From positions 66,378,687 to 66,442,686 of the forward strand of contig CM066732.1 of NCBI GenBank assembly GCA_033961575.1: a stretch of DNA of 64,000 nt. The letters run 5' to 3'. The position numbers were made by a program, and so were the translations under genes. The notes beneath the pieces are model-generated. The model saw only the letters and a list, made by a program, of their open reading frames with translations. It was not told the origin of the DNA and did not search any database. Positions 1 to 12,284 of this stretch are shown in pieces. This stretch comes from Aselliscus stoliczkanus. Its lineage: Eukaryota; Chordata; Mammalia; Chiroptera; Hipposideridae. How positions within the stretch are numbered: the first letter of the stretch is position 1; each line of letters starts with the position of its first letter.

Positions 1-1920
1 ATAATCCTGTACTGTGTAATCCTCTTTCTGCCACTGGTATTTGTTTTCCAAAAACAAACAAGCAACCAAACAAACAGACAAACCACATAGCTAATTCCTG
101 ACAATACAAGATTCTCTGAAACCTCTTTTCATACTCTTTTACCCATCTATTTTTCCCCCAAGAATCCAGTAAATATATAGATGAAAGTGACGCATAGGTT
201 TTTGAGCAGTTTAATTCCTTCTGCCACATACTTGGTACTTTAGTATAAAATCACTACCTTTTTTATATGGTTACGGTTTTCAGCAATCTCTAGTTAAATT
301 TTGCTGTTGAAGAGGTAAAATAATGAGTACCTACAATTGTATGTGGGTATAAGTGTTCACACTCACACCTATTACAAGAAGATAGGTATTCTCTGAAATT
401 TTGAATAGTTGTATACCTCCCTTCTTGCTTTGCTTTCTGTTTCCTTTCCTTCGTGTGTTTCTGTTTTATGCTCTTCCTCTCTCCCTTCCCTTCTCCAACC
501 CTTTCCCCTCCCTGCCTCCCAGCACTCAGTCTGAAACTGTTATGTGGCCTGAGTGAGTTGGTAGTCTATGGGGGATGGGGCAGTGGCACATTTCTGAGGG
601 TTGAAACCCAAATGGAGTGAAGGGCTTCCAGAAGGTGTGTTACCTTGGACTCAAAGGGTCTGCTTGCCTGCACACATCCAAGCCAAAAAAGACATGGGAA
701 GGAGTTTGCAGTACAGAAAATAAGGGTTTAAGGAGTTGGTGCCAAGCCCAGAGACACAGGTGAGCCTGTTCTCTGAAAATCCTGGCTCCCCAAAGGCCTC
801 TAATGACTAGGTTGTATAAGGGAAAAATCATTAATCATGGTTACTATGAGGGAGCAGTTGATTGTGGCTTCAGGTTCTGGTGTCAGTCATGGCATTGTCT
901 GGTCCGGTTCCCGGGGGATGCAGCCTATAGGGCCATTCTGCTGTCATGAGTCTGGAACTGAAACATAACTGAGGCCAAGGTGTCATCTTTGTTTGACTAA
1001 AACCTTACTCTAGTGTGAGATTTGGCTATTGTATCTTGGTCATGGTTGATAGACCTGAAGCTTTATTCTTAAGTGAGTTTGATGCTGACCAGAGCCAAAT
1101 GCCCTAAGGGCTTAATGGTTAAAAGGAGTGAACATACAGCATATTATGGCTATGCAGGAGGATCAGGGGAAAGAATGCAAGTGAGTTATAGTTCTATCAG
1201 GCTAAACAAAGCTAACTTGGGTTAAAGCAGGATGCATGCTGAGGAAATGAAGTTTATGTGCAGTTACAGAAGTACATCAGTGTACTTCTCTGTATGTGGC
1301 TCTCTGTGTGTCATCCAAGCTGAGTGGTGTGAGGACAGCAGGGAACAGTGCAGTGCAGTATCTTAGAGCCTGAACAGAATGAGCAAGAGCGTCAGGGGGC
1401 GGAAGAAAGCAGTGAGAGGACATCCTGATGTGATGGTTGGAGCCCAGACAGAGTGAGGAGGTACCTGTGCAGAGGAGATGGCAGCTTGACAATGGGAAAT
1501 TGATTACAGAAAGTGGGTACTGACCCAATAGTAAATATACTGTGGATAAATATTTGAGGAGGGGGTACAAATATATATTTAAAAAGGAGAAAACTAGAAT
1601 GTACCTTGTGGTGTTGGATTAGAACAGGAATTTGAGGCATCAGTATGAACAAGAGGCACTAGTATGATTTTGTGGTTTTTTAATATATAGTGAGAGACCT
1701 GCTGGAATTGGAGGTTTTAGTGTGAATCATATGATTTTCAATCTGTAGAGATACAGAAGTAAATATGAGTGTAAAAGGAAGGATGTGAGTACATGTGCTT
1801 ATGTGTGTGCATATGCATGCATGCATGTGTGTGTACTTCGTAGGTTTACTGGCTTGCATGGTCTGAGAAGACCAACACCGCAGTGGCAATGACCACACCA
1901 ATATCATAGATCCTGGTCTC
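1..1920. other. No gene or recognised repeat
   Basis: AT-rich sequence with a pyrimidine-rich run near 475-520. Reading frames are short, ATG-to-stop only, and have no recognisable domain. The block from about 850 to 1670 is less AT-rich and could be a very old transposon relic, but I cannot name it. I see no splice-flanked exon-like open frame. Confidence 0.6.
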
Positions 1921-3030
1921 TAAATAGTGTTCTCTCCTAATAGGAACAAGAACTCCTTGTGAAATGACTGATTCCAGGCCTGGGGACAGGAAAGAACATG
2001 ATCATCCTTGTTGTGCCAGAAAGTAAGCAAGTGCTTAAAGAATGATGGGGGCACATCAAAACAAAGCCAGAAACAAAACAAAATTAACTCAGAAATCGGC
2101 TTGAAGGTGTTCACACTAGACAAATCTGGACATGTGAGCAAAAAACAAAAACAAAAACTCATTAAGCAAACCAAGAATCCATCAGTCCATATTGAAATTA
2201 AATAAATAAATAATAACAAGCAAATAAACAAACTTTTCCTCACAGAGGAATGCCAACTAATAAATATAGAAGAAACAGTAGTAGAAAAATCGCCGTTTGA
2301 CATTTATCAGAGCAAAAAGTAATTCATCCAAGAAACATCAATGTATGCTAAATCTAGTAAGTGAAATTTAGAGGGAATACAGAATATTTACATATTTTCA
2401 AACTATCTCCTCACAAAATACTTATTAAATATAAGGAGAAAAGGATGACTTTACAGTGGAAAAACTGGGCAATCACCACAGTAATCAAATGACTGGTTAT
2501 CCACATCAGTGACAAATCAAAATCGTGTGCCACCAGAAAGCATGCTATGAGCAGAACACAGCGTCATTTCTGTGACATCTCTGCCAAAGACACATAAACT
2601 GAATCCAATCATGAGAACATATTAGAAAATCCCAAACTGAGGGACATTCAACAAATAATTTTCAAAAGTGCCGAAGTCATGAAATTCAAGGAGACTGGAG
2701 AACTGTTACAGATTGCACGAGTTTTAAAAACATGGATTCTTTTGCTACAAAGCGCATTACTGAGAATGTTGGCAAAAATTGATTGGGTCTGTAGTTCATA
2801 CAGCAGTAACATACCAATACTAATTTTCTGATTTGGGTGGTTGTATTGTGATTACACAGGAAATTTCTCTCCTTGTAGGAAATACGAACCCAAGTACTTG
2901 AGAATGATGGAGTATGATGTTGGCAATTTATTCCCAAAATCTTTAGGAGAAAAAGTTCTTGTTAATATTCTTGCAACTTTTTCTCTAAGTTTGAGGTTAT
3001 TTCAAACTAAGAAGAAAAAAATAGTATAAC
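1921..3030 (+). repeat. Old L1-like 3' region (probable L1M 3' UTR)
   Basis: The sequence reads like the 3' untranslated part of an old mammalian L1. It has a purine-rich body with short A-rich runs near 2140-2230. It then has the phrases GGGACATTCAACAAATAATT near 2641, GGAGACTGGAGAACTGTTAC near 2690, and an ending of the type ctaagtttgaggttatttca near 2987-3006, followed by an A-rich tail. No ORF2 coding sequence is recognisable. The subfamily is uncertain, and another old repeat class with a similar 3' end cannot be excluded. Confidence 0.45.
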
Positions 3031-4440
3031 CTACATTCTTCTCCCTGTATTTTTCTCTTTCCTTTTGCAGGTCACAGAGTAGGCTCTCCTAATACTGGGT
3101 CTTACAGTGAGGAGGTCAGGTGTGGTAATTTCTGCCATACATCTTCAAGGCAGAAAAGACGTGCTCTAACCGAGATTTTTTTTCTATATCACATTTTATA
3201 ATTAAATAATATAAATTAAAAACAAATTACTAGTTTTGAGGTATCTGGACTAGTTTTCTTGTTGCTCATTTGTGAAATTATGAAGTAGAAAGAACTCCCA
3301 ATCCCAAGCTAGTAGTCCCTTAAAATCATATGCCAGAGAATTCAGAGGCCACCTTTTTCCCCTTAAACCAATAAAGGATAATGAAGAGAGAATATCATAT
3401 TAACTCAGAATAGATTCACTGTCTCCACATCCTAAGCATAATTTATTGAAAGGTTTGTAATTTAATTGACAGTATATATACATAATTCAGAAGGGATGAT
3501 AACCATAGGATAACAGAATTAGAGATGAAAAATCTCAAGATGTTGCCAACCAGGGAGGATGTCATTTATCTCATTGCATCTGAGTGTTCTACTAAGTTGA
3601 ATGTGAAAACCTCTTACAAAAATAATTCAGAAGTAGAAGATATATGTTTTAAAATTCTGTAAGCAGAAATTGATTTTCAGGGAGGGCTGTCATAAAGATT
3701 TCATACTGATAACCTCTAAATTCTAGAAGTTGTAATAGGTCTCATTAAATGTTTAGCTGTTTTAGCTACCTCCTTGCATCAGTTTTAATCAAAATTCTAA
3801 AGTAGGAATATTTTAGACTCTTATTTCTGTATTCAGTGACCTCCTGACTTCTATATCCTAAAATTTTAGAAGCTAGACCAAGTCCCAAATCCCTTTTGAC
3901 TCTAGTTTTCTAATTAATTCCTTATTACAAAGAAATTGAAGGTTAAAATGTGTTACCCTTCCACTAATATTTGTATTTTGTCAGTTCTCTGAGGAGGATG
4001 TTAATTTTCAACAAGTATATTTTCAAGCACCTGAAAGTTAATATAAGTAATGAAGATAATTCCTAACACATTACCACACAAACAACAAACATGGTAAATA
4101 TTTACTATCAATATTTAAAATTGTCCATATTTTTTCACAATCTGAACAAATAATTTTATTTTGATTATTACAGTCTTTATAACTGCATAGTTATTCCAAT
4201 AACTTTATTATTTTATTTTATTTTATTGCAGTAGAGAAAGACTAGCTATTTTATTATGAATGGCACCACCCAGGAGAATGGGAAACTAATGCTCAAAAGC
4301 CTGAACTCCTGATAACTTTTATCAATATTTTTACCAACACCTCAACAACTTACCAGTAGAAAGAAGAAATCACTAAATAGGAAAATGTTTTAGTAGCTTT
4401 AAAAGCATTCTAGAGTATGCAAGCTGCCTTGGATCTCCAC
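3031..4440. other. No gene or recognised repeat
   Basis: AT-rich sequence with a small ATTTT-type run near 4210-4230. No coding frame above background and no transposon that I recognise. Confidence 0.6.
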
Positions 4441-6156
4441 CCTCTGCACGGCTTGTGATGCATAGCCAGGGAAATGCCAGGCGGGTGTGCTCCAGCTCCA
4501 ATAGGCTGTTCATTGAGACACGGGAGTGCACGAGCCACCTTGGGTCCTGCTCTCTGCACTGCGTGTGCAGTTTCCAGGCTGGTAATTGGTTGTCGGGCTG
4601 CTCAGCCTGATCTGCAAGCAGCTGATTGGGACAGGCTGAGACTGGCAGTTTTCCTGGGAGTGCTGGGCCATGAGTTGTGTACCTGTGTGATCCAGCGGGG
4701 CTTTCCTGGTGATCTATCTAATACATCAAAGCAATCCCAGAGCGACAGCCAGAATGAGGATACAAAGAAACATGTCACAAGTAAAAGTTCAGAAGAAACC
4801 TCTAGAAATAGAACTAAATGTAACGGAGGGATCTAACTTTTCAGAGACAGAGTTAAGAACACTGATGATAAGAATGTTTAATGAACTTAGTGAGGACAGA
4901 AGGAAGGATAGAGAAATCATGAAAAACAACCAGTTAGAACTAAAGAATAACTGAAATGAAGAACACACTAGAAGGAGTCACCAGTAGATTAGATGAAGCA
5001 GAGGATCAGAAGCCATTTGGAAGACAAAATAGCAGAAATCACCCAGCTGGAACAACAAAAAGACAAAAGAATGAAAAACAATGAAAATAGTTTAAGAGCC
5101 CTATAGAACAACATGAAGTGCACAATATTCACTTCATGGGAATACCAGAAGGTGAAGAGAAGCAAGGGGTCGAGAATGTATTTGAAGAAATAATGACTGA
5201 AAACTTCCCTACCCTGGTGAAGGAAATCGACATACAAGCCCAGGAAGTGCAGAGAGTTCCAAACAAGCTGAATCCAAACAAGTCCACACCAAGACATATA
5301 ATAGTTAAAATGGCAAAGGTTAAAGACAAACACAGAATCCTAAAAGCACCAAGAGAAAGACAGCAGGTTAAAAACAAAGGAAGTCCTATAAGACGAACAT
5401 TAGCTGACTTTTCTACAGAAACTCTGCAGACCAGAAGGGAGTGGCAGGAAATATTCAAAGTGACACAAAATAAAGCCCTGCAACCTAGATTGCTCTACCC
5501 AGCTCGGCTATCACTTAAAGTTGGAGAGATAAAGAGCTTCTCAGAAAAGAATAAGCTTAAGGAATTCATTATCACCAAGCCAGCATTGCAGTAAATGTTA
5601 AAAGGGCTTTTTAAAACAGAAGAAAGGGGTAAACAAGCTAACCTAGGAAGACAAGGAATACAAATAACAAAATGGCAATACATATGCACCTATCAATAAT
5701 CATTTTAAGTGTGAATGGGCTAAATGCTCCAATCAAAAGACAAGAGTGGCTGAGTGGATAAGAAAATAGGACCCAGGTATATGCTGTTTACAAGAGACTC
5801 ATCTCAGAGCAAAAGACACACACACACTGAAAGTAAAGGAATAGAATAAGATACTTCATGCAAATGGAAATGAGAAAAAAAGCTGGAGTAGCAGTACTTG
5901 TTTTGGACAAAATAGACTTAAAAATGAAGACTACAATAAAAGACAAAGGAGGGCCCTACATAATAATAAAGGGATCGATTGAACAAGAGAACATAACCCT
6001 AATAAACATCTATGCACCCAACATAGGAGCTTCTAATTATATAAAACAGATTTTGACAGAAATAAAAACAGAGATCAACAGTAATACTATCGTAGTAGGG
6101 AACTTCAACACCCCGTTGTCACCAATGGACAGATCCTCCAGCAATGAGCTATTATA
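4440..6156 (+). mobile_element. L1 retrotransposon, 5' half (5' UTR, ORF1, start of ORF2)
   Basis: A GC-richer block at 4440-4700 has the character of an L1 promoter/5' UTR. It is followed by an ORF1 remnant (4754-5594) and the first part of ORF2 (about 5672-6157). The copy stops abruptly inside the ORF2 endonuclease region, with no poly-A tail. That is unusual, because retrotransposition normally truncates the 5' end. A short resemblance between 4244 (AGCTATTTTATTATG) and 6148 (AGCTATTATAATG) might be a decayed target-site duplication, but it is weak. Frame breaks mean it cannot be active. Confidence 0.85.
4754..5594 (+). pseudogene. L1 ORF1p remnant (RNA-binding chaperone), frameshifted
   Basis: ORF1p is the trimeric RNA-binding protein of the L1 ribonucleoprotein. 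The N-terminal part is open at 4754-4951 and includes the L1-typical phrase NFSETELRTLMIRMFNELSE. A frame change and stops then follow. The C-terminal RNA-recognition and C-terminal domains are open again at 5118-5591 (158 codons) and contain GIPEGEEKQGVENVFEEI, TPRHIIVKMAKVKDKHRIL and a terminal LKEFIITKPALQ. The coiled-coil region between the two parts is broken. It lies just upstream of ORF2, as expected for L1. Confidence 0.85.
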
Positions 6157-6157
6157 A
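5672..6157 (+). pseudogene. L1 ORF2p N-terminus (endonuclease fragment), truncated
   Basis: This is the start of the L1 endonuclease/reverse transcriptase. Near the start the translation gives SVNGLNAPIKRQ (the region of the catalytic Asn) and CLQETH (the region of the catalytic Glu). It then gives AGVAVLVLDKIDL and INIYAPNIGA, and ends near GNFNTPLSPMDRSS (the GDFN motif with Asp changed to Asn). Several stops separate the first part from the open stretch at 5858-6157. Everything after the endonuclease, including the reverse transcriptase, is missing. Confidence 0.85.
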
Positions 6158-7405
6158 TGTTCTTATTATGCTAGCATCCACTATTCCCTCATATAGAAGA
6201 GGTTAGAATACATAGTTGTCTCTCATTTTGGGAGGTTTTAATGCTATATCCTGCTGTTCAATTCCTTGAATATCATCCTGAAAAGCACAAAGCAAAAAAA
6301 AATTCAAGTCACTGCCAAACCATATTGTGTTTTGCAGGCTATCCACTCTTAGCAAAAAAAGAAAAAGGCATTTCCTTCACTCATGACAGTACTAAATAAT
6401 TAAAATCTGAATAATAAAAGTTTAATTAGCTACAAGTAGATAAAAGTTTAATAAGAAAAATGTTTTTCTTCTGTCCAAACTTAAATAATTTGCTATAACC
6501 TTGCGGCATGATCACTTAATTCCCCAACTTCCTGAAGTGATTCAAACTGTCAACATACACTTGATCATTGCTTTTACTAAGACATTTCAATTACATCAAA
6601 TGATCTTTCTCATTTCCATGTCCATCTATGTATTAAATCAATTAATCAGAGTCAATATATAATATTTATAGCAGAGAGAGGTATTTATATTTTTAGTTAC
6701 ATATAGACAATGACTAAACTATAAACTAAGTTCTCAGATGGCTATACTTGTACTCTGCACTTGACTTGCATGCCTTAACTTGTGAATTTCACAGGTAAGT
6801 AAAAATTTCAAAAAAGGTTTTGGAGAATGGAGTAATTTTAAAAACTTTGTTTTGGAAATGTAAGAATAAAAATCTGTTCTTTAAATTGAGGATTTTTATT
6901 TTATGAAAAATCTATACAATTCTCACTTTTCTCAATTTGCAGCAAATTGATTAAAAACCTCATGTAAACAGACACTGGCCTAGGCTTTGGGGATTGGTAT
7001 GATGGACTCATAAACATGATAATACAATGGTCATGTACCCAAAATGTATATTTAGATTAATAATTCATAGTAAGTTGTTTCTTATAAGGTTTAATTGAGG
7101 TTCTCATGTTTACCAGTTGCCTATGCTTTCTGTACCCAATCCATAATCACTGCCTGGATTTGCCTTTTCTGGTAACAATTGATAATTCCAGGTCTCTATT
7201 ATTCCACACAGTTATTTTTTCCAAAGAGGAAGTGATATTAATTGGTATTAATTACTCACCATATTCAGAGAACATTTTCAAATTGGTTTTGAGAGTATTT
7301 TCAGCTTGATGTTTCAAGATTTCCAGATTGCACATAAAATGTAAAGAAGGTAAAAGAAACAAACAAACAAACAAACTCTCTAGTATGCATCTGTAGTATT
7401 ATAAA
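6158..7405. other. No gene or recognised repeat
   Basis: AT-rich sequence, with a short AAAC repeat at about 7357-7375 just before the next feature. No convincing coding frame. Confidence 0.6.
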
Positions 7406-7409
7406 ACAT

Positions 7410-7530
7410 CCTTGTAATGAGGGCTTTTACTCATAGACTTTGGAATCAAATAGATCTGGTTTATATTTTGGCTGTATTATTTTTGTGTATGGGTTTATCA
7501 GTTCTCTTACCACGTTTTAAGAAAATAAAT
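7410..7530 (+). repeat. Possible MIR fragment
   Basis: The phrase GACTTTGGAATCAAATAGAT, followed by a decayed region ending GTTCTCTTAC, resembles the central part of a MIR SINE. It is too decayed to be firm. Confidence 0.35.
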
Positions 7531-8520
7531 TCCTTTCAAGAAAAACATTTCATAATAGTGCTTAATAACTTGGTTCAAATGTGTTATAATCCCAAGAAAT
7601 TGATCCAGTAACAAAAGATGAGGAATTTGAATTTTGGGGAAGGGGCCATCATGGTTGTAGAAATCGGGGCCCTGATTAGGAATACTATAGGTAACCTGGC
7701 AAATGTGGAAATTCAATAAATGTTAATTCAATCAATATTGATTCAAAAATATGAAACAAGGCACAATATTAATATAAACACAAAATCAAAAAAGGTAAAT
7801 CATTCCCATGGAAAAAAGACTCTAAAATGTTTATAAAATAACAAAGCAATTATCTTAAAAGTTGTGCTATATAATGATTGTTTTCTTCTAAAGAAAACAA
7901 AATAGGAGGGAATCTGACAACCTCTGGTGTCTGCTGTTTAGTTGATTTATCTTATATTACACTTTTTCCTTTCAGGAGTGATCTAAGTGATCTACCTGAA
8001 GTAGTGACATGAAGTGCAGTACACAGAGTGACAAACATTAAAGCATCCTTGAAACTGATGGGTAATCTTGGCCCCTTTCTATGTAATGATTTCTTGGCTG
8101 GAACAAATCTAAGCAGTTAAATGCTATTTTTGCTTTGCTTTGCTTTAAATATCTCCAGCATTCAATTTGGGGCATAGCTAGGTTGCCCAGCTAAATGTGA
8201 AAATAACTCAGGGAAACTGAAAAGATGATTACACTTTTTAAGTGGATAATAGTAATACATGAAGCCCATAAGATAAAACTTCAATGGTTATCAATCTACA
8301 TGGATAAAGTGATAGGCAGCTAAAATTGAAGAAGGGTATTTGGCAGAACTATGCAGTTTTGTGGATATAAAAGGACACATCTTTAACCTAAATTTAAATG
8401 TACAGATCCTATGGTCCTACGTATAATCTGAAACCCATGTAAATTTCCCTGAACTCTTTAAGAATAAAACATAATAGTATCCACAGTACACAAAGTAATG
8501 AAGTCCCCATTCTCCTGAAG
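7531..8520. other. No gene or recognised repeat
   Basis: AT-rich and without coding signal. A tail-like motif near 7710 (TTCAATAAATGTTAATTC) resembles the ends of old SINE/L2 repeats. Confidence 0.55.
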
Positions 8521-8975
8521 ACATCCATGGCCCAGAACTGTGAATATGTTAATTATATGGCAAAAACAGACTTTACAGATGTGGTTAAAGCTCCTGAAAT
8601 GGGAAAATTAGACTGGATCATTTGGATGGGACCAAAGTAATCACAAGGGTCCTGATAAAAGGAAGGTAGAAGTGTCAGAGATGGAGAGCAATGTGAGGAA
8701 GGAAGCAGAGGTTGGAGTGATGGAATGCAAAACTGGAGGAAGGGGCAATAAGCCAAGGAATGCAAGAGGCCTCTAGAAGCTGAGAAAAGTAAAGAAATGG
8801 ATTCCCCCCTAGTGACTCCAAAATGAACACAGCTCTTCTGACACCTTGTTATCAGCCCAAAGGATCATTTTGGGCTTCTGATTTACAGAACTGAAAGATA
8901 ATACGTCTGTATTGTTTTAAGCCACTAAGTTTATGGTAATTTGTTTACAGCAGCAATAGGAAACTAATATATTAG
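8521..8975 (+). mobile_element. MLT1-type solo LTR (ERVL-MaLR)
   Basis: Matches the MLT1 LTR layout from memory. It opens with CTGTGAATATGTTA, then a GACTTTACAGATGTGGTTAA block, ATCACAAGGGTCCTGATAAA, GAATGCAAGAGGCCTCTAGA, and an ending with GTTTTAAGCCACTAAGTTTA and AGCAATAGGAAACTAATATA. This is an ancient placental-wide non-autonomous LTR. No internal sequence flanks it. Confidence 0.8.
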
Positions 8976-9554
8976 TGATAAAATAAATCATCACATCAAA
9001 TGATTACTATTTTCCAAAGAAAGAAAAATCATTTTGTTTTTAAATCATTAGCACCTATATTAGGATTTATTGCTGGGTTCAATAAATTATTATGACCAAC
9101 TCATTTTTTATCCAAATCATTTTAACTGTCTTCAAAACATGTATCTGTGTTTATTATACTATATATCACAACTTCCACACATGATCACATAAAGGAATCC
9201 ATTCAGAAAGTAATCCAGATAATAGGTAAAACCCGAAAACCCCTAGTATAGTACATGAGTATTTAGTAAATGCTTGCAAATTTTGTCATTGTAATTATAA
9301 TATTGCTAGTTTAAATTATGCCACGTTTTATTTTCTCACAAGACCACATTCCTTATCAAGAACTCATGCTTAATTTTCAAAAGAAACCATTAGATATACA
9401 ATATACTAAAAATTATATGCTTGCCTACCGTAACATTTCTTAAGAGATGAAGCAGAAAAACAAAGGAACCAAATAACATCTAACTTGATATGTTATAACT
9501 ATTTAAAAATTATTTCTTTTTGAAATAACACTTTCATAAAAAGATAGTGTGGGG
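8976..9554. other. No gene or recognised repeat
   Basis: AT-rich, no coding frame of note. Confidence 0.6.
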
Positions 9555-9965
9555 TAAATTTTTTAAAAGCACCTTTTGGTCATCTGTAGGTGTAAGTGGG
9601 GTAAACTAAATTCTAGTCACCAATATTCAGTGCTCCTCTCTGAGGGAGAATTGTTGGTTGCCTCCTCTTGAAGTAGGTGCTTTGGCCAATGAAGTGTAAA
9701 TGGATGTGAGGCCATCATTTCCCAGAACAATCTTTCAGGAGCAATGCATGGATTGCCCTGCTCATTCTGCCCTCGCCCAGTGACTGGCAGTGCCCAGGCA
9801 GTGGCTGCTCCGACAACCTGGGTCCCTGGGTGAGGACATTATGGCGCAAAGCCCCCAGCCGATCCCCATAAAATGTAGTGTGAACAAGACGCAAACCTTT
9901 GTGGTGGTGAATCTCTGAAATTTGGGGAGCATTTGTAAACTGAGATTTGGGACTCTGGGTTAATA
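9555..9965 (+). repeat. Old interspersed repeat, possibly an LTR
   Basis: A less AT-rich block with phrases typical of old mammalian LTR-like repeats: TTTGGCCAATGAAGTGTAAA, a GGTCCCTGGGTGAG block, GAACAAGACGCAAACCTTTG, and CTGAGATTTGGG towards the end. The family is not identified. It has no long reading frame. Confidence 0.4.
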
Positions 9966-10765
9966 TAGTCCAGATAATTTAGTTCTCCAAGTGAGGTCTG
10001 AGGACCTCTGAAGTGTCTAGGACCATTTGGAGTGTTCCATGAAACCCTGTCTTTCCAACTACAGATCTGTGTGCACCTGAATTTTCTTCATATTCACCAA
10101 CCAAAGCAAAATATTGCAGAAGATTGAAAGCAGAAGCAGAGGTGAGGATTTTGTCCCTAGTTGTGATTTTTAGTAAGCCAGACATTAAAGAAATTTCCAA
10201 AAAAATAAAATAAAATATTACCATCTTAATATGTTTTGGAAAATACAGTAATTTTCCTTAAAGTGGCTTATTTATGTTAACATGTACTGGATATTGCTGT
10301 CATTTTTAAATAAGTTAATTTTTTAAAAACCTTTTGGTTTTAATTTCTAATGTTGTAAATATCAATAGATAAAAACCTACACAAGCAAAAGGTTTTTAAG
10401 GCCATTCATAACTTACGAGGGTAAAGTGTCCTGAAACCAAAAAGTCTGACAGCCTCTGATTATGCCTTTCCTGATACAGAAGGAGCTGCGATGCTGCCTT
10501 CTTTTCTCATTCCAATTTTCCCCTAAGTATCAACATAAACATTAAAAATAAACTGGCTGGTTCTGGTACATGTGAAACAGAAACTCTCCTTTTCTTGAAC
10601 TGTTGTTAAGCAAGGCATATTTTGTCTTAGGTACGAATGAAATAGCTGTACCTTGTCGAAGAGACTTATGGCTTTGTTTCTTTTTCTCTCCCTTTGGTTT
10701 TTGCTCCTATATTCCCCATTATTTTTCTTTTTTAGTATTTTCCTGTTTTTATTGCACCTTAACAT
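9966..10765. other. No gene or recognised repeat
   Basis: AT-rich; short frames only. Confidence 0.55.
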
Positions 10766-10950
10766 TAAACTTTCTAAGTTGAAAAAGAATTGAGGTAGAT
10801 AAAATTTGAAGCTGAAATCAACCCTCTGGAATATTTCTGTGAAACATTTCTGTTAACATTTCTGCTAAACTTTCTAAGTTGAAAAGGAATAGGGATAAAC
10901 AAAATGTGAGGCTGAAATAAACCCTCTGGGACATTTCTGTGAAACATAAA
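10766..10950. repeat. 100-bp tandem duplication
   Basis: A unit starting TAAACTTTCTAAGTTGAAAA at 10766 recurs at 10866, a period of exactly 100 bp. Both copies continue with a GCTGAAAT.AACCCTCTGG segment and end with TTTCTGTGAAACAT. The copies differ at scattered positions, so the duplication is not recent. The first unit has an extra TTCTGTTAACATTTCTGC near its end. The second unit is nearly full length. Confidence 0.85.
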
Positions 10951-11019
10951 TAATGGGAACACATTTAACTGGAAGGCTTTGCCAAACAAATATCAGTAGC
11001 TTACCTACTTTTGGCCTTT

Positions 11020-11150
11020 ACTGAATTCAGATCTCTGCAACTCAGTCCAAGGAGGTCTAGGGTGGAAATGGAGCGTTTGCATTTCTAAATTGTCCCCAGG
11101 TGATGTTGATAATGCTGGTAGAGGCACCACAAGTTGAGAACTGAATTCTG
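11020..11150 (+). mobile_element. MER5A-like hAT-Charlie MITE fragment
   Basis: Recognised by GGAGGTCTAGGGTGGAAATG, TTTGCATTTCTAAATTGTCC, CCCAGGTGATGTTGATAATG and the terminal AGTTGAGAACT. These follow the 3' two thirds of the MER5A consensus as I remember it. It is a non-autonomous DNA transposon relic. Confidence 0.7.
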
Positions 11151-11729
11151 GGATATCATCAAGCTGAAGTGAATCAGGGAGAGAGAATTCCAGGTCATTC
11201 CCAATTCCAGGCCATTCTCCTTCATCCTCCTTTAAAGATACTATTGTCTCCCTATCCCTGTCGTGGTCAACTACACAGATGCTGGCATCTCCTAACCCAC
11301 CATCACTGGGACACAGGGATCACACAGGTTTCTTTCATTCCAAGATGACATTTTTCCCATATCTTTCCTTTTTTTTTTTTTTTTAATTAGGCATTTGGTC
11401 ACCCAGTCACCATCTAGTTTTCATAACTCCTTTAGTGCCTTGTCTCCAAAAAAATCATGCACAACCATTACATACTCATGTCCACACTCAGATTCTTTCT
11501 TCACCTAAACTTCTGCTGCTCATAAGTAATGCAGGAACGCTATATTCTCATCACAAATTTGAACATTTCCAGTTTTTATGCAAACACCTCCAGTATCAAT
11601 GCCTCATATCACCCTCCTAACATTAAAAAGAATATCTACTGCCATTTATCAATTGCTTACTCTGCATTACCTATTAAAGAAAAGCTTGCACCAGACAAGA
11701 TGAGCAAAGAGAAGTTGATTTTGCTTTGA
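11151..11729. other. No gene; T-rich run near 11369
   Basis: Contains a poly-T run at about 11369-11384. No recognised element is attached to it and there is no coding signal. Confidence 0.5.
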
Positions 11730-12075
11730 TACTATTGTCAGCCATAGGGAAGAGAACACAGACCAGCTCTGGGAACTCAGTTCCAATGAAAAAGGCAGGA
11801 GAGTTTTTAAGAGCTGGGGCGGGAGTGGGGAGTTGTAGGGTCTGTGTTGGCTAATTGGCTTTATAGAAAAGGAATGTTTCTCCTGTCTTCTGACAGGAAT
11901 CTGTTTTACAACTTGGGGAAGCACCACTGAAGTTAGGCTCCTACCCTCCCACAGAGGTTGGGAGACAGAGACTGGAAGACAGGAGAACTATCTTTCTTGA
12001 GGGTCCTTGAGAAACACAGTCCTGGCAAGAGGCTTTTTAAAAGACTTACATCTCAAAAGGACAGAGGAGGAGGGC
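11730..12075. repeat. Unclassified repeat-like block
   Basis: A GC-richer stretch, rich in GGAG/CAGGAG words, that ends at an L1-like tail. It may be an old LTR or the body of the L1 whose end follows. I cannot name it. Confidence 0.3.
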
Positions 12076-12155
12076 GGTTATCACTTTGTGAGGGGTGTGA
12101 ATGTCTAATACATTGTTTTATACACCTGAAACTAATAAAGTTGTTTTTTTTTTAA
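12076..12155 (+). mobile_element. L1 3' terminal fragment
   Basis: TTATCACTTTGTGAGGGG followed by TTTTATACACCTGAAACTAA matches the 3' end of the younger L1 at 26312-26931, which has TTGTCACTTTTGCACTGT and TTATACACCTGAAACTAATT. No clean poly-A tail or target-site duplication remains. Confidence 0.6.
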
Positions 12156-12284
12156 AGAATATAAACAACTGGTTTTCTAAGATAAATGTTGTAAGAAAAG
12201 GGAGGTTAGGAGCTTAGATTCAGGAAAAAGTTCTATATAGGTAAGCTAAGGGGAATGTTAAGGCTCTAGATTAAAGGATTTCAA

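Noticed and set aside
5118..5594. 158-codon frame as a novel gene
   Set aside because: It is the C-terminal half of L1 ORF1p with upstream frame breaks, next to an ORF2 start.
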